Source: Haloarchaeobius iranensis
GTDB lineage: Archaea; Halobacteriota; Halobacteria; Halobacteriales; Natrialbaceae
Direction: 5' to 3'
DNA length: 64,000 bases
NCBI RefSeq assembly: GCF_900103505.1
Contig: NZ_FNIA01000008.1
Coordinates: 128,489 to 192,488, forward strand
The notes beneath the pieces were generated by a model. That model made no database searches. It worked only from the letters and a program-made list of their open reading frames with translations, and was not told the origin of the DNA. Every line of letters starts with the position of its first letter. Position 1 is the stretch's first letter. Shown here in pieces: positions 51,039 to 59,224 of the stretch. The position numbers and the translations under genes were made by a program.

Positions 51039-51671
51039 ATGTATGACCTTGCTGACGTTCTACCGGACGCGGAACTGGACCCCGGGACGAACCTACTGAT
51101 CGCGGGGCCGCCACTGACGGGGAAACGACGAATCGCACTCGACATCCTCGCCAGTGGCTCCACGCAGGACGAGGGGTCCATCGTAGTGACGACGAAGGAT
51201 AGCGCCGAGAAGATCATCGAGGAGTACGCGAGCCGGGTCGGGAACGTCGACGCTGTCGACGTGGGTATCGTCGACTGCGTGACCAAGCAGCGCGGCGTCG
51301 GCAACGTCAAGGACGACGCCCGCATCAAGTACGCGTCGTCGCCGGTCGACATGACGGGCATCGGTATCAAGCTCTCTGAGTTCCTGGAGGAGTTCTACGA
51401 CGTGCGCGGCCACCGGAAGAACCGCATCCTGCTCCACTCCGTCTCGACGCTGCTGATGTACTCCGACCTCCAGACCGTCTTCCGGTTCCTGCACGTGTTC
51501 ACCGGGCGAGTCCAGTCCGCGGACGCACTCGGCGTCTACGTCATCGACTCGACCGCCCACGACGACCAGACGATGAACACGCTGAAACAGCTGTTCGACG
51601 CGGTCATCGAGGTCGAGGAGGGGGAGGGCGAGGAGCCAACCCTCCACACGGCCGGAATCGCGACCAGATGA
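51039..51671 (+). CDS. RAD55/KaiC-like RecA-superfamily ATPase
   Basis: A 210-residue protein with a RecA fold. The P-loop reads GPPLTGKR near residue 23, later than usual consensus (GxxGxGK[ST]) in that Arg follows Lys instead of Ser/Thr, so Mg-nucleotide binding may be weak. The hydrophobic strand ILLHSVSTLLMYSD replaces the Walker B with no clear acidic end. The C-terminus is acidic (VEVEEGEGEE). Haloarchaea have many such single-domain proteins, sometimes called HTR-like, linked to signal transduction. The 141 bp before it (50898-51038) hold AT-rich AATCAAAAACACTATAA and a small inverted repeat TAACC-T-GGTTA at 50948-50958. Confidence 0.75.
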   Translation: MYDLADVLPDAELDPGTNLLIAGPPLTGKRRIALDILASGSTQDEGSIVVTTKDSAEKIIEEYASRVGNVDAVDVGIVDCVTKQRGVGNVKDDARIKYASSPVDMTGIGIKLSEFLEEFYDVRGHRKNRILLHSVSTLLMYSDLQTVFRFLHVFTGRVQSADALGVYVIDSTAHDDQTMNTLKQLFDAVIEVEEGEGEEPTLHTAGIATR

Positions 51672-51710
51672 CGAGATACGTTTTTCGCGCTGGCGAGCCT
51701 CTAGCCGCGC

Positions 51711-52121
51711 ATGCCCGTCCAGACCGACGCTGAGCTCGAACGAATCTTCGACCTCGACACCATCGCCGTCGTCGGCTGCTCTTCCACACCGGGGAAGGCC
51801 GCTCACGACGTCCCGAAGTACATGCAGTCGCGGGGGTTCGAGGTCGTCCCCGTCAACCCGTTCGCCGACGAAGTTCTCGGCGAGCGGGCGTACGATTCTC
51901 TCGACGCGGTCGACCGCGACATCGCCGTCGTGGACGTCTTCCGGCCGTCGGCGGAGGTTCCCGGTATCGTCGACGACGTACTGGAACGCGATGACGTGCA
52001 GGCGCTCTGGCTGCAGCTCGGTATCGCCGACGACGAGGCGGCCGCCCGGGCGGAGGACGCGGGGCTGGCCGTGGTCCAGAACAAGTGCATCAAGGTCGAG
52101 CACAGCCGCCTGCGCGGGTAG
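51711..52121 (+). CDS. CoA-binding protein
   Basis: A 136-residue stand-alone CoA_binding_2 domain. The Rossmann-type start TIAVVGCSSTPGKAAHDVPKYM is the signature, followed by GFEVVPVNPFADEVLGERAY, VDVFRPSAEVPGIVDD and LWLQLGI, with the final VVQNKCIKVEHSR holding the conserved Cys-x-K motif. Such proteins bind CoA through a disulfide with the conserved Cys in some cases; their role is not settled. A CGTTTTTC element 25 bp upstream is its probable TATA box. Confidence 0.9.
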   Translation: MPVQTDAELERIFDLDTIAVVGCSSTPGKAAHDVPKYMQSRGFEVVPVNPFADEVLGERAYDSLDAVDRDIAVVDVFRPSAEVPGIVDDVLERDDVQALWLQLGIADDEAAARAEDAGLAVVQNKCIKVEHSRLRG

Positions 52122-52157
52122 TCACCGCACGCGTTCACCGACTTCTGCGGTCGTACG

Positions 52158-53138
52158 CTACCCCTCCCACTCCTCGAAGGAGCGGTAGATGCCCTTCGAG
52201 AGGTACCGCTCGGAGGAGTCCGGGAAGACGGTGACGACCGTGTCGTAGGGGGCATCGATCTCGCCGCTCGCGATGCGGTCCGCGACACCCTGTGCGGCGA
52301 TGCTCGCGGCGGCCGCCGAGGAGGCGACGAGCTGTCCCTCCTCGCCGGCGAGGCGGCTCACCTCCGCGTGGGCCGCCCGGTCCGATACCTGGACGACGTC
52401 GTCGACGAGCGTGGGGTCGAACAGCTCGTTGGTGTCGGTGTCGTGGGTGCCGATACCTTCGATCTTGTACTCGTCCTCGTCGGGGTGTGCGCCCTCGAAC
52501 TCGCTGTAGAGCGAGCCCTCGGGTTCGACGGCGGCGACGTACGTGTCGGGGTCCTGCTCGCGGGCGTACTGCGCCATGCCCATCAGCGTGCCAGCGGTCC
52601 CACAGCCGGCGACGATGGCTCCCACCTGGCCGTCGAGCGCCTCGTATATCTCCGGCGCGGTCGTCTCGTAGTGCGCCTCGGCGTTCAGCGGGTTGCCGAA
52701 CTGCTGGGGGACGACCGCGTCGTCCAGCTCGTCGGCGAGCTCGTAGGCCCGGTCGATAGCGCGCTCCATCCCGTCCTCCGTGGGGGTGTTGATGACCTCC
52801 GCGCCGAGAGCGCGCATGAGCTGCTGTTTCTCGACGGAGAAGCGTTCGGGGACGACGAAGACGGCGTCGACGTCGAGCTGACCTGCCGCGAGCGCGAACC
52901 CGATACCCGTGTTGCCGGCAGTGGGCTCGATGACGGTGCCGCCCGGTTCGAGCTCGCCTCGGTCGAGCATCGCCTCCAGCATGTACTTCCCGATGCGGTC
53001 TTTCACGCTCGCACCGGGGTTGAACGATTCCAGCTTCGCGTACACCGACACCTCGTCCGGTGCGGCCTGCACTGCAACCAGCGGTGTCCGGCCGACGGTG
53101 TCGAGCACCGACCCCAGTGGCCGTTCGTGCGTCGTCAT
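52158..53138 (-). CDS. PLP-dependent cysteine synthase family enzyme
   Basis: A 326-residue fold-type II PLP enzyme of the cysteine synthase/cystathionine beta-synthase group. The PLP lysine is in NPGASVKDRIG near residue 46, the substrate loop reads EPTAGNTGIG (Ala where most cysteine synthases have Ser), the phosphate loop GCGTAGTLMG is near 178, and TVFPDSSERYLSKG closes the active site. It makes cysteine from O-acetylserine or O-phosphoserine, or cystathionine from homocysteine; the altered TAGNTG loop leaves that open. Convergent with the CoA-binding gene. Confidence 0.88.
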   Translation of the reverse strand: MTTHERPLGSVLDTVGRTPLVAVQAAPDEVSVYAKLESFNPGASVKDRIGKYMLEAMLDRGELEPGGTVIEPTAGNTGIGFALAAGQLDVDAVFVVPERFSVEKQQLMRALGAEVINTPTEDGMERAIDRAYELADELDDAVVPQQFGNPLNAEAHYETTAPEIYEALDGQVGAIVAGCGTAGTLMGMAQYAREQDPDTYVAAVEPEGSLYSEFEGAHPDEDEYKIEGIGTHDTDTNELFDPTLVDDVVQVSDRAAHAEVSRLAGEEGQLVASSAAAASIAAQGVADRIASGEIDAPYDTVVTVFPDSSERYLSKGIYRSFEEWEG

Positions 53139-53174
53139 CGAACGGCAATTGTTGCCGCCGCCCGATAGGTGTTG

Positions 53175-53543
53175 TTACTCGTCGTCGGCCGTGGCGTCGA
53201 CGGGTTCGTCAGCGGTGACGTCGTCGGCAGTACCCTCGTCGGTGGCCACAGCTCCGTCGTCTGTCGCGTCGGTGTCTGCGGCGTCCCCACCGTCCTCGGC
53301 GTGCGTGATGGACGCCTCGGCGATGCGGCGTTCGATATCCAGACCCGCGTCCTCGGCGAGAGCGTCGAGGATGACGCGCTGTTCCTCGAGCTCGTTCTCG
53401 ATCCGGACGACGCGGTCGCTCGAATCGTCGATGTCGTCCTCGATGCGGGCGAGCCGCTCCCGGACGTCCATCAGCTGTGCGTAGAGCTGCTCCGCGCGCT
53501 CGGCGACGGTCTGCAGCGCCTTCGCCTTCGAACCCAGTCCCAT
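53175..53543 (-). CDS. Coiled-coil protein (DUF5798-like)
   Basis: A 122-residue acidic protein, which I believe belongs to the haloarchaeal DUF5798 family. The N-terminal two thirds form one long helix with heptad spacing (TVAERAEQLYAQLMDVRERL, IEDDIDDSSDRVVRIENELE). The end is a disordered Asp/Ala/Thr tail, again with DATDDGAVATDEG-like low complexity. It follows the cysteine synthase gene on the minus strand by 37 bp upstream and diverges from the membrane protein gene at 53647. Possible oligomerising or scaffold role; function unknown. Confidence 0.75.
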   Translation of the reverse strand: MGLGSKAKALQTVAERAEQLYAQLMDVRERLARIEDDIDDSSDRVVRIENELEEQRVILDALAEDAGLDIERRIAEASITHAEDGGDAADTDATDDGAVATDEGTADDVTADEPVDATADDE

Positions 53544-53646
53544 ACCCGGTCATGCGCGCTCCGGGGTGTTGTGCGTTCCGCCTCCGCCGCGCCGGCCCGT
53601 CGCCGCCTTCGTCGGGCTTATGCGGCCCGCACTCGGAGGCTCGGGC

Positions 53647-54072
53647 ATGGTAGACGTCCGGACGCCACCGACGGTCGGCATCGCCGCCGGAATCGGGTTC
53701 GTCATCGCCGTGTTCGCCCCGTACGTCGCGCTCTCCTCGTCTGGCGTGGCCGCGCTGGAGACGTACTACGGCTACGGGCTCGTCGCGCCGACGTACCTGA
53801 CACTGTTCGCACTCGTCGGCATCGTCGTCCTCGCGGCCGGCCGCGAGGCCAGGACGGCACCGGATCTCGCCGCCGGAGTGGCGCTCGTCATCGGGTTCGC
53901 TGCGACGCTGCTGACGTTGCTGTGGGCCACCGGTGTCGAGGAGAGCGTGGTGTCGAGCATCGGGACGGAGACGTGGCTCGCGTACCATCGGTGGGTCGTC
54001 CTCGCGCTCGGCGTCGTGTTCACCGGCACGAGCGTCTGGTACGCGGACGTTCTCGGCGTTCTGCGGGGGTGA
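53647..54072 (+). CDS. Small integral membrane protein, four helices
   Basis: A 141-residue membrane protein with four hydrophobic segments: ~10-32, ~46-64, ~72-96 and ~115-135, and short loops. No catalytic or transport motif is recognised. The ATG at 53647 is chosen because the frame before it (from 53566) reads as proline/arginine-rich noise. It precedes the SRP RNA gene by about 90 bp on the same strand. Similar four-helix proteins are common in haloarchaea and uncharacterised. Confidence 0.72.
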   Translation: MVDVRTPPTVGIAAGIGFVIAVFAPYVALSSSGVAALETYYGYGLVAPTYLTLFALVGIVVLAAGREARTAPDLAAGVALVIGFAATLLTLLWATGVEESVVSSIGTETWLAYHRWVVLALGVVFTGTSVWYADVLGVLRG

Positions 54073-54124
54073 GTCGGCCCACTCTTCGCCCCGTCGAACC
54101 CGCTGCCCCCGGTCGATTACCGAG

Positions 54125-54141
54125 TCGAAAAGGCCTTAAGA
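54125..54141 (+). promoter_or_regulatory. Promoter of SRP RNA
   Basis: TCGAAAAGGCCTTAAGA combines an A-rich BRE-like part and the TTAAG TATA-like core, about 20-25 bp before the expected 5' end of the RNA. Confidence 0.6.
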
Positions 54142-54158
54142 CCCAAGCGGCTACGGTG

Positions 54159-54472
54159 GAGTGGACTAGGTCGGGCAGTTAGGCCCTGCTCGAAACCCGC
54201 GGTATGGTCTTTAGCGGGGACCGAAGCCCGTGGACGTCCGGTCAGACGCGGCCGGGCCCCGGGAGCCGACGTGGAAGCCTCGTCCGTCGGGGACGGCGGT
54301 CGCCGGGCGGTGCCCGCAGGGGCGCTCGCCCGTCGTTGGTCGGCGGCACTGGGTCAGGCACGGAAGTGAGCAGCCTACCGTCGGACACCCGTCGCTCGAT
54401 GGGTCGCGGGGTGGAGGAGGCCACCGGGATTCCCCGGCCGTGAACGCCGGGCAACCTCGGGGTCCACCACTC
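54159..54472 (+). ncRNA. Signal recognition particle 7S RNA
   Basis: RNA scaffold of the SRP, which targets membrane and secreted proteins. The diagnostic SRP54-binding helix 8 is present: GGTCAGGCACGGAAGTGAGCA has the GGAA tetraloop and the GAGCA internal loop of all SRP RNAs. The 5' part has the archaeal GTCGGGCAGTTAGGCC domain, and the ends pair (GTGGAC near 54161 with GTCCAC at 54462-54467) as helix 1. About 310 nt, the normal archaeal size. Ends are set by this pairing and are approximate to about 5 nt. GC is very high throughout. Confidence 0.93.
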
Positions 54473-54591
54473 ATATCGCATTCTCACACGACCAGCGCGC
54501 GCGCCGTCGAACCGCCGCACCGGTCCCGCTCCCGTCCGCGAGCCGGCGGCTCGGCGGTCGTCGGAACGTGAAAACGGTAGCCGGGTCGCGC

Positions 54592-55515
54592 TCAGTCCTC
54601 GGGGGGCACGTTCGCCAGCTGGTCGACCTCCAGCGAACCGCCGAGCGTGCGGTTCGGGTAGGGGATGTCGATGCCCTCCTCGTCGAACCGCTCCTTGACC
54701 GCCTGGACGTACTCCCCGCGGGTCTTCACGAAGTCCGCGCGCGACGGGTTCTCGATCCAGATGCGGGACTTGAGGCCGACCGAGGAGTCGCCGAGTTCGG
54801 TCAGCCGGACCGACGGCTCCGGGTCCGCGAGGATGCCGTCGTGGTTCGCAGCCTCCTCGAGGATGATGTCGGTCGCCTGGTCGATGTCGTCGTCGTAGCC
54901 GATGCCGAACAGGAACTGGAGCCGCAGCTGGTCCTTCGCGACCGGGTTCTTGACGACGTTGCTCGTCAGCTGGGAGTTCGGCACCGTCAGCAGCTCGTTG
55001 TCGAACGTGCGGACGCGGGTGACGCGGAGGCTGATGTCCTCGACGATACCGGAGTTGCCGTTCCACTCGATCCAGTCGCCGATGCGGAACGGCTTGTCGG
55101 TGAAGATGAAGACGCCGGAGACGAAGTTCGCGATGATGTCCTGCATCGCGAAGCCGATAGCCAGGGTCGCCGCCGCACCGATGGTCGCCAGCGCGGTCAG
55201 GAAGTTCCCGAACTCCGCGAAGCCGAACGAGACCGTGATTGCCGCGAAGACGACGACGAAGTGCACGAGCTTCCGGATGGGGAGCTTCGCGTGCCGGTCG
55301 AGTCCGCGGCGGTCCATCACCCGGTTCGCCAGCGGGATGACGATCACACGGCCGACGACGTACACACCGACGAACGCGATTACGAACTTCGAGAACTGCG
55401 CGGTGATGCCGATGATGCTGTCGGGCACGCCCAGATCGGAGAGCACGCTCCTGACACCGGTGTAGCCGTTCCCCTGCAGGAACAGGCCGGCCAGCAGCGC
55501 GAACGCCCCGGACAT
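54592..55515 (-). CDS. Small-conductance mechanosensitive channel (MscS family)
   Basis: An osmotic safety valve of 307 residues. Helices at ~10-25, ~40-62 and ~82-105 are followed by the pore helix TM3 with GAAATLAIGFAMQDIIANF near 120. The beta domain continues GVFIFTDKPFRIGDWIEWNG and VTRVRTFDNELLTVPNSQLTS, the MscS signature. The cytosolic alpha/beta domain ends at ~295. The ATG at 55515 overlaps the yhbY stop by one base, so these two are cotranscribed. Important for cells moving between salinities. Confidence 0.93.
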   Translation of the reverse strand: MSGAFALLAGLFLQGNGYTGVRSVLSDLGVPDSIIGITAQFSKFVIAFVGVYVVGRVIVIPLANRVMDRRGLDRHAKLPIRKLVHFVVVFAAITVSFGFAEFGNFLTALATIGAAATLAIGFAMQDIIANFVSGVFIFTDKPFRIGDWIEWNGNSGIVEDISLRVTRVRTFDNELLTVPNSQLTSNVVKNPVAKDQLRLQFLFGIGYDDDIDQATDIILEEAANHDGILADPEPSVRLTELGDSSVGLKSRIWIENPSRADFVKTRGEYVQAVKERFDEEGIDIPYPNRTLGGSLEVDQLANVPPED

Positions 55516-55760
55516 CAATGGTACACCGCGGTGTTCCCTCGTGTCTCTATCAGTTCCGCGTCGACCAGTTCGGCGAGCTCCTCGGCGAGTTCCTCGGTCG
55601 ACGTGCCGCCGCGGGCCGCCCGCAGGAACTTCGCTTTCACCAGTTCGGCCGATTTGAGCTGGTCCTCCAGCTCGGCTGTCACCGACTCGATACCGCTCTT
55701 GCCGACCCAGACCGTCACGTCGAGGTCGTGCGCCTGCTTCCGAAGGTCCTCTCTACTCAT
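55515..55760 (-). CDS. YhbY/CRM-domain RNA-binding protein
   Basis: An 81-residue protein with a single CRM domain, an RNA-binding fold linked to ribosome large-subunit assembly in bacteria and to splicing in plants. The motif VWVGKSGIESVTAELEDQL is the conserved Gly-rich loop; AELVKAKFLRA and the ending LIETRGNTAVYH complete the fold. First gene in a two-gene operon with the mechanosensitive channel. Archaeal function not established. Confidence 0.9.
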   Translation of the reverse strand: MSREDLRKQAHDLDVTVWVGKSGIESVTAELEDQLKSAELVKAKFLRAARGGTSTEELAEELAELVDAELIETRGNTAVYH

Positions 55761-55864
55761 TCGTGGCTCCGGCTTCGCGGTCCAGCGGTTTGAATGTTGT
55801 TCCAGACAGCCGCGAGAACCGGTTTAGCGCCGCCGCTCGGGGCCGTGTCCCGCTCACTCGGGCA

Positions 55865-56140
55865 CTACTCGTACGGGTACCGCGCGTGCGCTCCGCAGTC
55901 GCAGGTGACCACGGCGTGGCCGTCCTGCAGGCGTACCCGTGCGTTCCTGCCCGGCACGAGGTACGCGTCGCAGGCGTCGCAGGTGAATCGCTTGAACCGA
56001 CGCGGGAGCGAGAGCCGGTTCCGCTCCGCGATGCGTCTCGCCAGGCGCACGTAGTACCGGGCCCGTTCCTCGTCGCCGGCGCGGGTCGCCTCGCGGGCCA
56101 GGTCGCCGAGCCGTTCGATCCGCTCCGCCGCGACGCTCAT
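55865..56140 (-). CDS. rnp4: RNase P protein component 4 (Rpr2/Rpp21)
   Basis: Zinc-ribbon subunit of archaeal RNase P, 91 residues. Two N-terminal helices (AERIERLGDLAREATRAGD, YVRLARRIAERN) are followed by the basic LPRRFKRFTC and four cysteines, the first pair in CDAC and the second in CDCG, that hold zinc. It helps the RNase P RNA mature the 5' ends of tRNAs. The ATG at 56140 gives the family's short N-terminus; the longer frame to 56353 runs antisense into the glycosyltransferase. Divergent from that gene. Confidence 0.88.
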   Translation of the reverse strand: MSVAAERIERLGDLAREATRAGDEERARYYVRLARRIAERNRLSLPRRFKRFTCDACDAYLVPGRNARVRLQDGHAVVTCDCGAHARYPYE

Positions 56141-56200
56141 TGCTATCACGAGGTTTCTGGTGGGTCGGCAAAGGGCTACCGTTGTCCGTCGCGAGTCGAA

Positions 56201-56210
56201 ACCTATTTTC
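56201..56210 (+). promoter_or_regulatory. TATA box of the first glycosyltransferase
   Basis: ACCTATTTTC ends 24 bp before the GTG at 56235. This spacing supports that GTG as start and a leaderless mRNA. Confidence 0.6.
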
Positions 56211-56234
56211 TGTCGTCGGGCGACCGACACGGCA

Positions 56235-57299
56235 GTGCGCGTCCTGAACCACCTCGAACTGGAGTCCCAGATGCACCGGAGCGGTATGGGCACGGCCGCA
56301 GACCAGCAGCGCGAGGCGCTCTCGCGGGCAGCCCCCGAGATAGACGTGGTCACGTCGCCGTGGACCGACGGGTCCGTCCCGGACGCGCTGTTCGCGTCGT
56401 GGGCGTACGGCGACGACCTCCTCGTCGACTACGACGTCGCGCATCTGAACATGGCCGGCCCGGCGTCGCTCGCGCTCGCGCGCCGGGCGAAGGCACAGGA
56501 CATCCCGCTGATACTGCACACTCACGTGACGAAGGAGGACTTCCGGGACTCGTTCCGGTTCTCGAACGTGGTCGCGCCGGCGCTGGGCGTCTACCTCAAA
56601 CAGTTCTACTCGCAGGCCGACCTCGTGCTCTGCCCCTCCGAGTACACGAAAGGGGTGCTGGAGTCGTACCCGGTCGATGCACCCATCAAGCCGATCTCCA
56701 ACGGCATCGACCTCGAACCGCTCCAGGGCTACGAGTCCTTCCGCGAGGCGACCCGCGAGCGGTACGACCTCGACGGCATGGTCGTCTTCGCGGTCGGGAA
56801 CGTGTTCGAGCGCAAGGGACTGACGACGTTCTGCGAGCTGGCACAGGCGACGGACTACGACTTCACCTGGTTCGGCACCTACGAGGAGGGACCGGCGGCG
56901 TCGAAGACGGTGCGGAAGTGGACGGGGAACCCGCCGGAGAACGTCACCTTCACCGGCTGGGTCAACGACAAGCGGATGGCCTACGGCGCGGGCGACGTGT
57001 TCTGCTTCCCCGCGAAGGTCGAGAACCAGGGCCTCGTCGTGCTGGAGGCGATGGCCTGCGAGAAGGCCTGCGTGCTCCGTGATATCCCCGTCTTCCGCGA
57101 GTACTTCGAGGACGGCCACGACTGTCTCATCTGCGAGGACCTCGCGGAGTTCGAGGCGGCACTGCAGCGCCTCGAGTCGAACCCGGCGCTTCGCGAGCGC
57201 CTCGGGAAGAACGCACGCGAGACCGCAGAATCGCACGGCCTCGAGGAGATCGGTGCGGAGCTGGCCGCGACGTACCGGGACCTGCGGGAGCGACACTGA
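56235..57299 (+). CDS. Glycosyltransferase family 4 protein
   Basis: A GT-B fold glycosyltransferase of 354 residues. The N-terminal Rossmann domain includes VRVLNHLELESQMHRSGMGTA and the SNGIDLEPL linker; the donor domain contains VFAVGNVFERKGL, FTGWVNDKRMAYGAGDVFCFPAKVENQGLVVLEAMACEK, which holds the conserved E-x7-E motif, and a final helix pair. The start is GTG 56235, preferred for its promoter spacing. A second GT4 gene follows 40 bp later; they probably act in the same glycan or glycolipid pathway, and the products could decorate the S-layer or lipids. The sugar is unknown. Confidence 0.88.
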   Translation: MRVLNHLELESQMHRSGMGTAADQQREALSRAAPEIDVVTSPWTDGSVPDALFASWAYGDDLLVDYDVAHLNMAGPASLALARRAKAQDIPLILHTHVTKEDFRDSFRFSNVVAPALGVYLKQFYSQADLVLCPSEYTKGVLESYPVDAPIKPISNGIDLEPLQGYESFREATRERYDLDGMVVFAVGNVFERKGLTTFCELAQATDYDFTWFGTYEEGPAASKTVRKWTGNPPENVTFTGWVNDKRMAYGAGDVFCFPAKVENQGLVVLEAMACEKACVLRDIPVFREYFEDGHDCLICEDLAEFEAALQRLESNPALRERLGKNARETAESHGLEEIGAELAATYRDLRERH

Positions 57300-57307
57300 A
57301 GTCAGGT

Positions 57308-57315
57308 GATTTAAG
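57308..57315 (+). promoter_or_regulatory. TATA box of the second glycosyltransferase
   Basis: GATTTAAG ends 24 bp before the ATG at 57340, so this gene likely has its own promoter within the 40-bp gap. Confidence 0.6.
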
Positions 57316-57339
57316 TTCTCAAGGGTCAATCGCCCGATA

Positions 57340-58440
57340 ATGGACCTCCAGGTTGCAGCCTTTACCGACACCTATCTACCAACGGTAAACGGTGTGACCT
57401 ACACCATCAAGTCCTGGCGGGACCGCTGGAACCGCAACGGCGGCTGGATGGACGTTGTCTACCCGGACTCCGACGACTACGTGCCCGAGGCCAGCGAGCA
57501 TCCGGTCCGCTCGGTCCCGTTCCCGTTCTACGAGGGGTTCCGCGTCGGTGCGCCACAGGTGCCCGAGGCGGCGACGAAGGCAGACGTCATCCACGCCCAC
57601 ACGGCGTTCGGACTCGGGCTCGCGAGCCTCCGTCTGGCCCGCTCCGAGGACAAGCCGCTGGTCGCCTCGTACCACACGCCGACCGCGGAGTACGCGAACT
57701 ACATCGCCTCCTCGGACCGCATCACGGGTGGCCTCCGTCGGCTGAGCAAACACTACGAACGCTGGTTCTACAACCGTGCGGACCTCGTCATCACGCCGTC
57801 GGAGCCGACGCGGCGGACGCTCGTCGACGACGTCGGCGTCGAGACGCCGGTCCACGCGCTCTCGAACGGTATCGACGTCGACCAGTTCCGCCCGGTCGAC
57901 ACGACGGCGTTCCGTTCGCAGTACGACCTCGAGGGGACGCTGATCGGCTACACCGGCCGCCACGGCTACGAGAAGCGGCTGTCGGACATCATCGCGGCCG
58001 CCGAGGCCCTCGACGTGACGGTCGTCCTCGGCGGTGACGGCCCTGCGCGCGACGACCTCGAACGGCAGGCACGCAGCAGCGACGCCGACGTGCGCTTCCT
58101 CGGGTTCCTCGACCGCGACGAGATGCCCGCGTTCTACTCCGCACTCGACGTGTTCACGTTCCCCTCGCCCGTCGAGACACAGGGCCTCGTCGCGCTGGAG
58201 GCCAACGCCTGTGGCACACCCGTCGTCGGTGTGGACGCCGGCGCGCTCGCCGAGACGGTCGACGACGACGTCACCGGCTACCACTTCGACCGGGGCGACA
58301 TCGATGGCTTCCGACGGGGGATCCGGCGGGCGCTCGACGAACGCGAACGGCTCTCCGAGAACTGTCTCGACCGGCGCGACGAGGTCAGTATCGACCACGT
58401 CATCGACCGCCTGGAGTCGCTCTACGAGGACGTCTCGTAG
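57340..58440 (+). CDS. Glycosyltransferase family 4 protein
   Basis: A 366-residue GT-B enzyme. The first part reads VAAFTDTYLPTVNGVTYTI, the usual start of GT4 enzymes that use UDP- or GDP-sugars and often build glycolipids (for instance the diacylglycerol glucosyltransferase type). HAHTAFGLGLASL and SYHTPTAEYANYI form the acceptor side; YTGRHGYEKRLSDII, VLGGDGPARDDLE, FLDRDEMPAFYSALDVFTFPS and ETQGLVALEANACGTPVVG form the donor side. A lipid-linked product is possible but not shown. Its last 19 bases overlap the opposite-strand gene that follows. Confidence 0.9.
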   Translation: MDLQVAAFTDTYLPTVNGVTYTIKSWRDRWNRNGGWMDVVYPDSDDYVPEASEHPVRSVPFPFYEGFRVGAPQVPEAATKADVIHAHTAFGLGLASLRLARSEDKPLVASYHTPTAEYANYIASSDRITGGLRRLSKHYERWFYNRADLVITPSEPTRRTLVDDVGVETPVHALSNGIDVDQFRPVDTTAFRSQYDLEGTLIGYTGRHGYEKRLSDIIAAAEALDVTVVLGGDGPARDDLERQARSSDADVRFLGFLDRDEMPAFYSALDVFTFPSPVETQGLVALEANACGTPVVGVDAGALAETVDDDVTGYHFDRGDIDGFRRGIRRALDERERLSENCLDRRDEVSIDHVIDRLESLYEDVS

Positions 58441-58673
58441 ATATTCGGCGCGAACGTCAACCGCTTCCTGAGCCCGTCCGACACCACCAGCGCGGCACCC
58501 ACTCCGGCGAGCGTCGCGGCCACGAGCCCGGTGCCCTGGACCGTCGGGTCGCCGGCCGCGAACTGGAGGAGCGACCCGACGACGAGCACGGGGGCGAACG
58601 AGAGTGTCGCCTTCGTGTGTCTCTCCGGAAGCTCCCTCGCCAGCACGTACAGCGCGACTGCCGAGAGCGACAT
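58422..58673 (-). CDS. Small membrane protein, 83 residues
   Basis: A short protein with two or three hydrophobic segments (SAVALYVLA, APVLVVGSLLQFAAG and VAATLAGVGAALVV), probably a membrane hairpin. It ends in the basic KRLTFAPNIYETSS. No family is recognised. The 3' end overlaps the convergent glycosyltransferase by 19 bp, which is uncommon here but acceptable because the last residues of both proteins look natural. Confidence 0.65.
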   Translation of the reverse strand: MSLSAVALYVLARELPERHTKATLSFAPVLVVGSLLQFAAGDPTVQGTGLVAATLAGVGAALVVSDGLRKRLTFAPNIYETSS

Positions 58674-58770
58674 CTGTGTTCACACCATCGGCCGTCCAGC
58701 CTGTAAAAAGTGTCGGGTGCGTTCCGACTCAACGAGCGCCCGCGGCGCGGCTCGCGACCGACGGGTCCGG

Positions 58771-59163
58771 TCAGTCGTCTTCGAGGGCGTCCGCGATGCG
58801 CTTGAGCGCGCGAGTCTGGTCGCGCATCTCGTCGCGGAGCTGGCGGACCTCGCGGACGAGCTCCTCGTTGTCCGAGCCCTCGTCACGGCCGCCGGGGCCC
58901 ATGCCGCCGCCCGGGCCACCGCCCATCATGCCACCCATCATCTGGGCGAACGGGTTGCCGCCGCCGCCACCCATGCCGCCGGGGCCGCCGGGGCCGCCCG
59001 GACCACCGCCGCCGCCGCCCATCATCTCTTCCATGCGCTCGCGTCGGTCCTCGTCGGACTCCTCCTCGCGGCGTTCGCGGATCTCCTCGACGCGCTCGCG
59101 GAAGGATTTCTGCTCGTCGTCTCCGTTCTGGGGCTCCTCGCCTGTCTCCTCGTCTTCTGCCAT
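58771..59163 (-). CDS. Glycine/methionine-rich protein with coiled-coil ends
   Basis: A 130-residue protein of unusual make-up. The N-terminal ~45 residues are charged and helical (RERVEEIRERREEESDEDRR), residues ~47-93 are almost only Gly, Met and Pro (MGGGGGG, GGPGGPGG, MMGGMMGGGP), and the last ~35 form a coiled coil (ELVREVRQLRDEMRDQTRAL). Met-rich low-complexity segments in other organisms bind metals or mediate phase separation; nothing shows which applies here. The ATG at 59163 is the natural start. Function unknown. Confidence 0.75.
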   Translation of the reverse strand: MAEDEETGEEPQNGDDEQKSFRERVEEIRERREEESDEDRRERMEEMMGGGGGGPGGPGGPGGMGGGGGNPFAQMMGGMMGGGPGGGMGPGGRDEGSDNEELVREVRQLRDEMRDQTRALKRIADALEDD

Positions 59164-59224
59164 ACGCTCCGCTTCTGCCTCCGTCCCGAAAAGGGTTTTT
59201 CTCGGCGAGGAGCACGTCCTCGTC

